Part shown: piece by piece, positions 9,393 through 21,300 of the stretch | How positions within the stretch are numbered: position 1 is the stretch's first letter | How the letters are laid out: each line of letters opens with the position of its first letter | Assembly: GCA_001247695.2 (NCBI GenBank) | Contig: LGRX02034891.1 | Coordinates: forward strand, 1-31,455 | Source: Cymbomonas tetramitiformis | Lineage: Eukaryota; Chlorophyta; Pyramimonadophyceae; Pyramimonadales; Pyramimonadaceae | DNA: 31,455 nt | Direction: 5' to 3' | Notes under the pieces: generated by a model | Told to the model about the DNA's origin: nothing | Database searches by the model: none | Seen by the model: only the letters and a program-made list of their open reading frames with translations | Translations under genes and position numbers: made by a program

Positions 9393-12300
9393 CTGTTGCC
9401 GCAAACAACCCATCCTCCAAAAATCCTGACAACCTCCGTCCTGATGACAATCTCCGTCCTGATGACAATGCGCTTCCTGATGACAATGCGCTTCCTGATG
9501 ACAATGTGCGTCCTGATGACAACCCGCTTCCTGATGACAATGCGCTTCCTGATGACAACCCGTTTCGTCATGCCTCGAGATGCTCTCGCCTGTGTGGAAG
9601 GTCACACCCCCCTGCGGAAAACCCTCCAAGTTCACGGCCAGACGGGGGAAGAGAGGGGTGGCGGTCACACCTCCAGATGGCGCATATCGAGCATCAGAAC
9701 TATGAACGCTTCAGAATCTCCGGAGGTGATGAGCAGGAAGCAGTACATGGTGGAGTCCATAATCGTAGAGAAACTTTCAGAAAAGGGGCCGAAGGTCACC
9801 AGCGCCAATGTCGCAGTGGCTACGGTGGTGATACCCACAACGATAAAGAAGTTGAAAAGATCCATCGCGGAGTAGCAGATGGCGTCCATGGTAAAGGACA
9901 AGCGCGGGTGGAACCGGACTCGTCGAAAGAAGTCCAATCCCAAAAGGTACATCTGCAGGGGCCATCTCCGCAGGGGGGCCACTGGGATTAGGTACAGCCA
10001 TCATCATACACGAAAACACATGGGAAAGTGAAATTTCCATGTTTTGTCGATGAGCTGATGGCCTCGGCCGAGGCGCAAGCGCCAGTGGGTCCTACGCTAG
10101 CCTGAAGTTTGAGTTTGAGTTTATCTAATTACTGCAGTGTCGGGACGAAAGTGTGGCTGGCAAAGAGATGGGACCCCCAAACTCCTGGTCAATGGCACCG
10201 CTTGGTTGACACCGATGCCTACGTGGCACGTCCACGTGAAAATCAAACCAATGCTGCATCGGCGTCACCGCCCAGCCAACGCTCAGCAATCACGGCTGGT
10301 AGCGGTTTGCACGGGGCGAACGCAGGGTGGAGGAGGAGGAGGATCACTATTGGCTGGAGCACGGCAGGGCCAGGAGCCGAGGAGCACCTGGACGCAGCAC
10401 ATCAGGCTGAACGCGGTGCATGACGCAGCGAGGGCTTGGACGTCATTCATCTGGTCGGCAAAATCCTGGATGCCTCGCTCGTCGTCTTCCAGCTTCCACC
10501 GGTATGCCCCCTCGTCAACGTCTGCAGTTGTGTCTGCTGCGACCACCTCCGTGCTGTTGCCCCAGAGACCACAGCTCCCCTCCCCCTCCCCCTGAAGGCT
10601 CCCTTACGCGGGCCACGCATCAAGCGCTGCCATGCACGGCCGCTTCCGTCATACGAGATGGCGGAATGGCAGCTCTGCCCCGATCACTTACAGAAGGAGT
10701 TTTGAGGCTGGGGCGCAGATGGGTCACCTCTCCTTCTTCGAGGGTAGCAGCCAGTTGGCAGTGGCGTAACTATTATCGTAAATGTCGAACCTATCTTGCA
10801 AGTGGATGTTGTAGCACCTGGCAGCATAAAGGCCCCCATCTCCGACCCCCTTTCCTGAGCACCCTGCAGGGCGTCGGACTCCAGGCAGCCTCAGATTCTA
10901 CTCACCGCTGGCTCTTGACCTGATTGGCTGAGACTAAGATGGCACTTCAGCGTCACTGTGAGGGGACTGAGAGTGGAGTGACGCTCCAACATTGCCGGGA
11001 GCACCCAGCGGTGAGTAGCCAAATGGCCGCTCAGTCCCCGGGCCTGGAGAGCACTGGTAATGGCTAACTCCCAAGCGCATGTGCTTGGTTTTATAGGAAG
11101 ATGCTGAAGGGCGGCAGGGCCCAGGAGAGGTTTAAGGGGGAGAGAACTGTATCAAGAGAGGCAGAGCCAGGGGCGGCCGTGAGGAATGGAGGAATGCACG
11201 AGCCCGGGTGGGTGCCGTGCCTCCATTGGACATAGAGGTACTGCAGGACGCAGATGGCGATCCACGCGGCCTGCACCATTCTCATGCCGTTGTCCTGCTG
11301 GCTGACATACGTAAACAAGCCAGTCAGAAGGGCCCGGCTCTGCAGCTTGCACGAGCCAAGATGTCTAACGAACTTGTAGAACTGGACGGAAACAACGCCG
11401 ACTGCTATGAAGATCCACGCTGTGCACCTCACCCTCACCCACCCACCCGCTCCGCCCGGCCAACCCCAACTTAGTAAGCTTCATCACGCCGCCCATGTGC
11501 CTCACCCCTTCGCCCAGCTGCGCGCGGGATGCCCCAGCCTGGTGTCCCCTCCCATTGGTGCTCAGCCACTTACATGACATTGTGCAAGCAACACCGTGTC
11601 CACGGATGCGGCACAGCGAGGCCATCCAGCCAGCCCTGCCACTGGAACAGCTGCTGCAGGCAGGGCTCTCGCGCTCAGCTCACGGGCGAGGGGACGGAAT
11701 GGCGACCGCACCGAAGATGACCGCCGTCTCGAAATAGTCGGCATGTCGAGGATCCATGAAGTGCACCACCGTTGCGTCATAGCTGGTCTCCACGACTCCC
11801 CCTTGTTTGGTCTCAAACCGCACGGTGCTGTACACGAGGGAGGACTGATCCGAGTTCCACGTCAGCATCTCCACCTTCACCGCCTGCACAGCTCGGGGGG
11901 TGCCCGCACACTCCACCGGCCGCGTCAGCCCGAAGTCACTGGCCGACGTCAGCCCGAGGTCACTGGCTGCGGGACTGCCTCCGGCCCTGGGCAGGGGGCG
12001 CCCTCGAGGGGCCCTTGCTGGTTGACGCACGCTTTGGCGCGTGGGAGAGCGCATTACCTTGCTGGTCTCCTCGAGGAAGTACTGTCCATACAACATGTAG
12101 CCCAGCAGCCTGCGCGCCCAAGCCGCCTCCCACAAGCGCTCAGAGCCTACGTCAAGAAAGAGGGGTCCCGGAGGGGAGCCGCCACGCATGCGAGGCCGCG
12201 CAGGCGAGTCCTCTCCCACTGCCCCCGGTGCGCAAGCCGGGGTCAGAACAATGCACCCGGTGCGCAAGCCGGGGGTCAGAACGCTGCACCCGGTGCGCAA

Positions 12301-15300
12301 GCCGGGGGTCAGAACGCTGCCCCCGGTGCGCAAGCCGGGGGTCAGAACACTGGACCCGGTGCGCAAGCCGGGGGTCAGAACACTGGACCCGGTGCGCAAG
12401 CCGGGGGTCAGAACACTGCCCCCGGTGCGCAAGCCGGGGTCAGAACACTGCACCCGGTGCGCAAGCCGGGGGTCAGAACACTGCACCCGGTGTGCAAGCC
12501 GGGGGTCAGAACACTGGACCCGGTGCGCAAGCCGGGGGTCAGAACGCTGCCCCCGGTGCGCAAGACGGTGGTCAGAACGCTGCACCCGGTGCGCAAGCCG
12601 GGGGTCAGAACGCTGCACCCGGTGCGCAAGCCGGGGGTCAGAACACGGCACACGGTGCGCAAGCCGGGGGTCAGAACACTGCACCCGGTGCGCAAGCCGG
12701 GGGTCAGAACACTGCACCCGGTGCGCAAGCCGGGGGTCACTCGGTGCGCAAGCCGGGGGTCAGAACGCTGCACCCGGTGCGCAAGCCGGGGGTCAGAACG
12801 CTACACCCGGTGCGCAAGCCGGGGGTCAGAACGCTGCACCCGGTGCGCAAGCCGGGGGTCAGAACGCTGCACCCGGTGCGCAAGCCGGGGGTCAGAACGC
12901 TGCACCCGGTGCGCAAGCCGGGGGTCAGAACGCTGCACCCGGTGCGCAAGCCGGGGGTCAGAACGCTGCCCCCGGTGCGCAAGCCGGGGGTCAGAACACT
13001 GGACCCGGTGCGCAAGCCGGGGGTCAGAACGCTGCACCCGGTGCGCAAGCCGGGGGTCAGAACGCTACACCCGGTGCGCAAGCCGGGGGTCAGAACGCTG
13101 CACCCGGTGCGCAAGCCGGGGGTCAGAACGCTGCACCCGGTGCGCAAGCCGGGGGTCAGAACTCTGCACCCGGTGCGCAAGCCGGGGGTCAGAACGCTGC
13201 ACCCGGTGCGCAAGCCGGGGGTCAGAACGCTGCACCCGGTGCGCAAGCCGGGGGTCAGAACACTGCACACGATGCGTAAGCCGGGGGTCAGAACACTGCA
13301 CCCGGTGCGCAAGCCGGGGGTCAGAACACTGCACCCGGTGCGCAAGCCGGGGGTCAGAACACTGCACCCGGTGTGCAAGCCGGGGGTCAGAACACTGGAC
13401 CCGGTGCGCAAGCCGGGGGTCAGAACACTGGACCCGGTGCGCAAGCCGGGGGTCAGAACACTGCACCAGTGCATGGCGAGATTCGAACACTGCACACCCG
13501 ATGCGCAAGCGGGTCAGAACACTGCACCCGGTCTCATAAGCGAGGTCAGAACACTGCACCGGTGCGCAAGCGGAATCAGAGGCACTGCACCGGTGCGCAA
13601 GCCGGGGTCAGAACCACTTTGCACCCGGTGTGCAAGCGGAGGTCAGGAACACTGGACCCCGGTGCGCTTAGGCGGGTGACGCTGCCCCGGTAACGCCAAG
13701 ACGGTGGTCAGAACACTGCACCGGTCAGCAAGCCGAGGTCAGAGCCGCTGCACCCGGTGCGCAAGCCGGAGTCCAAGAACTTCACCTGCCGGTCGCATAA
13801 GCGGTCGAACGCACTGCACCGGTCGCAGCGGGTCAGGCTACTGCCGGTGTGCAAGCCGGTCACTCGGTGCATGGCAGTTCGGCGCTGCACCCGGTGCGCA
13901 AGCCGGGGTCAGAAACGCTACACCGGTCGCGCAAGCCGGGTCAGGCAGCTGCACCGGTCATAGCCAGGGGTCAGGGCAGCTGCACCAGTGTAGGCGGGGT
14001 CAGAACTTGCTGCACGATCACGTGGCGGTCAGAACACTGCACCGGTGCGCAAGCCGGGGTCAGAACACTGCACCGGTCGCAAGCGAGGTCAGGGCACTAC
14101 ACCAGTCATAAGCCGGGAGTCACCGGTGCGCAAGCCGGGTCCAGAACACTCGCCATCAGCTTCGTCTCCACGCGATCCATGCCCCCAGAGTCGAGGATGG
14201 GACGCTCAGGTGAAGGAACTTGGGGGGCGGTGGGGGCTTTGGGGGCGAGGGGAAGCAGGGAAGCAGGGGAGCTTGCGGGGAGCGGGGGGGGTTTGGGAGA
14301 AGCTTGGGGCGAGAGGGGGCACCGGATGTTCTGGATGGCCGTAGTGTACTGATCGAAAAAGACTGGGTACACATTTGGCGCCCAGGAGGGTACATCTCGG
14401 GTCATGAAGGGATGAGCGAGAGTGGGTCCGGTAGTCTTAAACTCCACCCACCCACTCCCCTCCGACGTGTTGTAGAATTCATCCATCGAATCGAGCACAT
14501 CGCCGTCTGTCAGCTCTGAACCTAGTGCCAGCACCTGAATCACCGCCCCGGCCTCCACCCCCACCCGTGTGTGTATCGTAACCCTCCTCTTTGCTCCCTC
14601 TATTCTACCTCCCAGCCCCTATCCCAGTTGAGTATCTCTTAAACCGATCAGCCGAGCATCTTTTCCATGGATGAGCATCTGGTTGGAAAATGTGATTCCT
14701 CGCAATACCCAACCTTGGGATATAGCTGCGGCGCTGATTGGCGCTTTTCTGAGGCTCCGAGGAGCACCGACCGCAATCAGGAACAGCTAAAAATAGCACG
14801 GAGCATTCAATGCCCGTTGGCCCCATCCCCGTCAGCAGCTCCGAGCACTGCCATATTCTCTCCCCCTCCTCCTCATCATTCCCAAGCCCAGTTCCCCCGT
14901 CTTCCACGACAGCGCGGGCGCACAGAGAACACTCCGCTTTACAAGAGTTCAGCCGCTGGAGTTCTCGAAAAAAATAATGCACTTTTTGGCTGGATATGCA
15001 GCTGCATATATTAGACATAAACAATGCGCTGCCCCAGTGCAAGTTTTATTGTAATAGTTGCAATTAGATTTATGGCCTAGATTTATAGATCAACAGCCGC
15101 TTGATCGGAAACGGTCGATTCTTAACAACGAGCCCGCACTGTAGCAGGTTCCAAGAGCAGTATATTCCAAAAGCATTATATTCCCGCCTTCTCCTCCTTG
15201 TGCCTCACGCCTTCTCCTCCTTGCGCCTCACGCCTTCTCCTCCTTGCTCCTCACGCCTCGCCGCCTAGAACGTCCGACAATGCCGCATCTTCCAAACCCC

Positions 15301-18300
15301 CCCTAAACCTCCCCTAAACCTCACCAGCTGCCCCTTGTTTTCTCCTCTTCGCTGCCCCCCTCTCCCTTGTCAGCGGACTCAACACTTTCCTTCCTTATCT
15401 TCCTTTCACTCTCCAATCAGCAATTTAGATGAATGCCCTCCCTCCCCTCCCCCCCCCTTCGCAGCTCTCAGTTCTCAGTTCCCCGGGTCAGTGACAACGC
15501 ACACTGTCGGGTCACTCTGCGGGCTCAGAGACGGATCTGCAATACCGAGTCGGGATAAGGTGGGGTGGCATGGGAAAGGCATACGCGATAAGGTGGGGTG
15601 GCATGGGGGAGGCATACGCGATAAGGTGGGATGGCACGGGGGAGGCATCATACCGGGTCCTTCCCGAAAGGCGCGGGATGGTCCATGGCCGGAGCCTCGG
15701 AAAAGCATGTCATCTCCAGGTCATCACTGAAGCGGTCCTCGCACTCCTCACCCACCATGTAGCTCAACTTGACCAGGACTCCGTTCACCACACGGTTAAC
15801 CCGTGCGACGTACCTGCCCTTCTTGTAGTCCTCCCCGGGGATGAAGAAGACTCCACCTGAGCGGGTTGAGTCCCCCCTCCCAGCGGCGCTGATCAATCTG
15901 CTGGCCGTCATGTTGCTGCATACCTATGCCGACCCCCGTGCTGCTGGCCAGGTTCCTACGCTGAGTCATGCCGGCGGCCCCACTCAACTCTCTGCGAAGG
16001 ACTGCGCGGGGGGGCAACGGATGGAGGTCTCACGGCCTAAATCAAGATTCTCCTCGTTCTTGTCCTCATCGTCCTCATCCTTCCCGGATGATCCCGGGGC
16101 CAGATCAGTGAATGTCGATGCTCCCCCTCCCCCTCTCCCCTGGAGGCGACGTCGCCCACCCAGAGATTCTGGCACCGTCCTCAGCGCGCGCCCCGCAAAC
16201 CCATCGTTACGCGTGTCATCAGTTGGTGGCAGTGGTGACGGCGGCGGCGGCGGCGGCGGCGGCGGTGACAGAGTGATGTTCAGTGGCGGCGAAGGGGGCG
16301 AGTCGTAGGCTGCCACGGGACAAACCGTCACGACCCCCTCCGCCTTAGTTCGACCCAACATGCCGGCAGGCTGGCGACAGCAGAGAAGAGGCGACGCTCC
16401 GGGGGAGCCGCGAGAGCCTCCAGCCTCATCGCATGCGTTGCTGGGGTCCCACCGTGCCCGGGACAGAACCATCTGCTTCTCCCCCAGAAGCATGCCAGCC
16501 GGCCATCCGCTTCTCAGCTGAAAGTTTTAAACCCTAAACCCTCGGCTTGGATCCAGGCCGCTCCGTGAGCGACCCAGCTACGCGCATCCAGCCCTCTGCG
16601 CTGAGCTGCGGGCGCCCTCCAGAGTGACACAGGTGATGTCTCCCCTCACATAAATTCCACCGCCCTGCCGCCCCCTCTCACGCACCGATGCTGAGCGGCG
16701 CGGCGGCGCACCGTAAAGTGACACGCTGAAGTGGTACTCCATCTCTCCCGTGGTCGGCACATTGCAGGTGGCACGGATCTCTTCCTCGGAGAGTCCGTTG
16801 TCTGCGCTCGGTGCCAAGGGTGGTGGAGCAGGCGCAGAGGAGGACAGAGCGCTTAGGTCATCTCCTAGCAGTGTCAGCGCGTTGTTGTCATGCTGCTGCG
16901 TCCTCTCCAGCTCTGCTTGCGCCAAAGCACTTGACACGATCGTCGTGTTTCTCGCCATCTTGTCCTGGTTCGTCATTATCTGACAGCAGGCACCATGGGC
17001 ACACCCTGACAGCTTCAAATTGGGCGCACAGCGCAGGCGGAGAAGAAGGGCATCTCCACAATCTAGGAGAGCCCTCGGATCCTGGGTTCGATCTAGGAGA
17101 GCCCTCAGATCCTGGGTTTGACAAAGGCGATTGCAGGGGCCAAGATCAAGGCCCCCGCATCTCGGGTATGACAGGGCCCCGCATCTCGGGTATGACAGGC
17201 CCCCGCATCTCGGGTATGACAAGCCCCCGCATCTCGGGTATGGCGATGTCACAGAACTAAGAGAAGCAATGGGGGCGCCTGGGACGATAGGAACACACGA
17301 GGTCCAGGGAATCGGTAATGCTGTTCACATCCCCCACATCAATATCCAGCAGGTGCGCCCAGAGCTGCATTGCCCCTCCTCACAAAACCCCCCCCCCTTC
17401 CCTTTAGGCTACACCACTCAGCGCATCCCATTTTCAGCGGACCCACGCAACACAGCACGCCCGCGCACTGTCACAAAAGTCGAGTGAAGACATCAATGCC
17501 AGCACAAGCGATAGGTGCACCTTGTCAAAACGGAGTGAGGCGCATCCCGGGACGGTACTCGCAGGCCTCCAGGCCCCCTCCCAGCAGTGGGCAGTCAGTG
17601 GGTCCATGCGGGAGAGCAGCGAGGAGAAGAATTCAAAGGCCATCGGGCTGAATCCAGGGTCCAGGCGCAAGGACTGAAGGCGAGGCTGGCTTCTTGATGC
17701 GCGAGCACGGTGGCCGCACCTCGAGCTTGCTGGAGAGCCAGGCCTCCGGATCTGCCACGGCATCTGGAAGCACTTCCAGCGTCAGGGCTAAGGTCTCCGC
17801 CATGGCGTCCCCAGCGGCCTCCAGCGATGCCACCTCGGCCCACAGCATCGAGGAGATCCCCGCCTCGTAGTCCACAGCGGCCGTAACCTGAGCACTCCGC
17901 GCCTCCAACCCGAATCTCTTTGAGCAGCCCGGGCGATCTGGCGATGCTCAAGGGGCAGTGCATCCCCCTCTCCTCCCTCCTCTCCCTATCCTCTGGCCTC
18001 CCCCTCCTCTGTGTGCCGTCCCCCTCTCCTCTGGGTGCCTCCCCTCTCCTCGGGTGCCTCCCCTCTCCTCTGGGTGCCTCCTCTCCTCCGGGTGCCTCCC
18101 CTCTCTCTGCGCCGTCCCCCTCTCCTCGGTGCCTCCCCTCTCCTCTGGGTGCCTCCCCCCTCTCCTCTGGGTGTCTCCAGGAGGTGATTCCAGCCACCAC
18201 GCAGCACCCGGGGGCGTCTCGAGCTTCGCTGTCCACATATACGCCCACCCGCATGCGCTGCCACGTGGCAAAGCTGCACGTTCTCTCAACAGGGGTGCTG

Positions 18301-21300
18301 CCACGTGGCAAAGCTGCACGGTCTCTCAACGGGTGCGCCGCCACGTGGCAACACTGCACGGTCTCTGAACGGGTGTGCCAAACCAAGGTTCAAAGCACGA
18401 GAGGCGCGCTTCGCCAAGAGCGGAGGGGCGAGCAGAGGTTGCAGGTGCCACGCACCTGCTCTTGCGCAACAGCAGCCACTGCTTCAACCGCCGTGGGAAG
18501 ACTCGTTGCGTTCGCCTCTGCTGCGGCGGTCTCCATGTAGCTGCTCATCGTCCCCGTGGAGCCGGACAAGGAGAGCACCGTCGTCAGATCTTGCATCCGA
18601 GCCGCCAGAGGCGTGTCACCCGAACTCTGCCCCTCCCATCCCCAGCTCCCGCATCAGCCACCGAGGTCCACTCCCTGACCTCTGCCTCCCATCCCTTCCC
18701 TCCTCCTCCTCCTCCCAGCCCCTTCTCTACGGCATCGCCTCGGCTCCGTGTCCGCACTCTCCCCTGCTTTCTTCTTTCCCGCATCCGTGCTCTGTATTCT
18801 GTCTTGGCGCGCTGCCTCGCTCCACGGCCAATCGCAGCCTGGGATGCCTGCCTTTGGCCCTTTCCCAGCACTCCACACCAGTATCCTGAGCTACGGAGGC
18901 TCTCGTCCACACCTCACACCGCTTGGCCCTGAGCACCCCTTTCTGCGCATGTGCAGCTCCCCCAACTTATCCCCCCCGCTGTTGTCAGTGGTGAGGGCCA
19001 AGGCAGGGCACCTGCTGCAGGCGGCGGCCGCCACTGGAAGCCGACACGGAGGCCGTTGCTGCGCTGACACTGAATTGTACCGCCACGTCATAGTACTGCC
19101 CGGACGCCTGGGCTGTTGCCCCGGTGATCAGCACATCCGCTGGGGCCACCGGCAGCCCCGCGCTTGAAGACTCCGCGTTCAGCATCGAAGCAATGCCCGA
19201 AGAAAACGCCGCCGCGTCTGCGGACGACGAGTTCAACAGAAGCGCTGCTGTGGTCTGCGCCTCCGCCTGCTGCATCTCATTCCCAAGGTTGACCTGCGCC
19301 GAGTGCCCCGCCGCGCTCCCCGAGCATCACCCCGAGACGTGCTGGCCTCTCCCCGCCGCGCTCCCCGAGCATCACCCCGAGACGTGCTGGCCTCTCCCCG
19401 CCGCGCTCCCCGAGCATCACCCCGAGACGTGCTGGCTCTCCCGCCGCGCTCCCGAGCATCACCCCGAGACGTGCTGGCCTCTCCCCGCCGCGCTCCCGAG
19501 CATCACCCCGAGACGTGCTGGCCTCTCCCCGCCGCGCTCCCCGAGCATCTCCCTCCAACTCGCGCTCGTGGGGGAACCGGAAGGGGAGGGGATCCCCTCC
19601 CAAAGCCGTGGAAGGGCTGTACCGTAGTCGACAGCACGCCTTGCTCGGCCACATTCACGGTCAGCGTAGTGGTGTTTGTGTTCCTTGCAGCGTCAGTGGC
19701 CGAGTAAGTGTAAGTGTATGTTCCTGCGCGCCAGAGTGGGTCCGCCGACGCCCCGCCCCCCCCATCTCAGTTTGTTGCCGCAGCTACCGTCGGGCTGCCC
19801 AGCAGCATGAGTGCTTGCACCGAATTTGTTAGCACAAGTGTGTATGGGTGTGGCTTATCCTTGGACCGATCCCTTTGGCACCAGACAGCCACAGAAGACC
19901 GGCTGCACTATGTGCCCACGCCGGGGATCAAAGGATTTAGCACACACTTCGGGACACTTATCCGGATTCTCCGGAGCTCACTAGTGAAGAATGGGACCTC
20001 CTAAGCCTCACTGAGCCATCCGAGCCCCTCTGCATCCGCACCGCACTGTGTGTGCTTATCCTTGTACCGACTCCTTTGGCACCCCGTAGCCACAGAAGAC
20101 CGGCTGCACTATGTACCCACGCCGGGAATATGATACAATATGCCACACTGTGTGTTTGTGCTTATCCTTGTAATATGCCACACTGTGTGTGTGTATGCTT
20201 ATCCTTGGACCGACTCCTTTGGCACCCCGTAGCCGCAGAAGACCGGCTGCACCATGTACCCACGCCGGGGATCAAAGGATTCAACACACACTTCGGGACA
20301 CGTATCCGGATTCTCCGGAGCTCGCTAGTGAAGAACGGGAACCCCTAAGCCTTACTGAGCTCCCTGAGCCCCTCTGCATCTGCACTGCACTGTGCGTGTG
20401 TGTATGCTTATCCTTGCGACTCCTTTGGCACCCCGTAGCCACAGGAGACTGCACTATGTACCCACGCCGGGGATCAAAGGATTCAGACACACTTCGGGAC
20501 ACTTATCCGGAATCTCCGGAGCTCACTCGTGAAGAATGGGACCGTGTGTGTGTGTCTGTATGCTTATCCTTGCGACTTTGTGTGTGTGAAGGGGGAAGGG
20601 GGTGTGTGAAGGGGGGAGGGGGGCTCTGCCTGGGAAGCAGGTGCCGAGGTACACTTGATCGATCGCGCACTTGGTGCATGATGTGGTCGCACACGGCGTG
20701 GTCTCTGCCACCTGCGCCTCCCAGGGGGGCCTCCGAATCAGTCTTCCACCTTTCACACTGCAACCCCCGAGCTGAGAACAACGACAATGCCAGCATGCCC
20801 CCCTCCCCCCCTCAATGGATACAGCCCGCCATCACACAAACGTCGGAGCCGGCTGACGCTGACTGCACCGTGATGGACCCTGAGGATGCCTCCGCCGGTA
20901 TGGCGCTTCGCGGCCCTCTGGCATTTGCGGAGGCTGCGCGCCACGCCCAGTCCCCTGGCTGCCACCGGGAGGCCACTGCGCTGTCCACACTTCCGAGAAG
21001 GATTCTAACCCCCTCGCCTCCCTTGTGTGCCATGACCTCACCGTCAGCGCAGCACTCAAGTCGCCATCCACAGCGTCCCAGGCGGTGGCGTAGCAGCCGT
21101 CGGTCTGTGCGATGCTCTGACATGGGGAGAATCGAAGGGGCGACGCCTCGTTGTACGTCACGATCACCTCGCTCGCCCCGAGCAAGTCCACCTGCGGCGC
21201 ACCAGGAGGGCCCCGCAGCAAGAGGCTCGTCACAGCGCTCCTTGCAACAGTCCCCTGCGCCGGAGACTCCTTCAGGTAGCCCTCCGCCCGAGGGCAGGCG

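Noticed and set aside
9368..9991. Plus-strand frames of ~160-207 codons
   Set aside because: They combine the 18-bp intronic repeat with the antisense of the pore exon.
11209..11216. GC donor (CACG|GCACCC) after S3
   Set aside because: A normal GT donor at 11199/11200 and an acceptor at 10554 restore the frame without it.
12147..12158. Acceptor GACGTAG for exon 24
   Set aside because: It gives the wrong phase after exon 23; the GCGCGCAG acceptor at 12110/12111 fits both phase and family sequence.
11596..13690. Very long open frames (up to ~647 codons) on both strands
   Set aside because: They are produced by the 33-bp tandem repeat; all frames on both strands stay open with the same 11-residue pattern, and the span includes channel exons on the minus strand.
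16525..16545. Interstitial telomere
   Set aside because: Only two TTTAGGG-type units are present, within chance expectation for this length of sequence.
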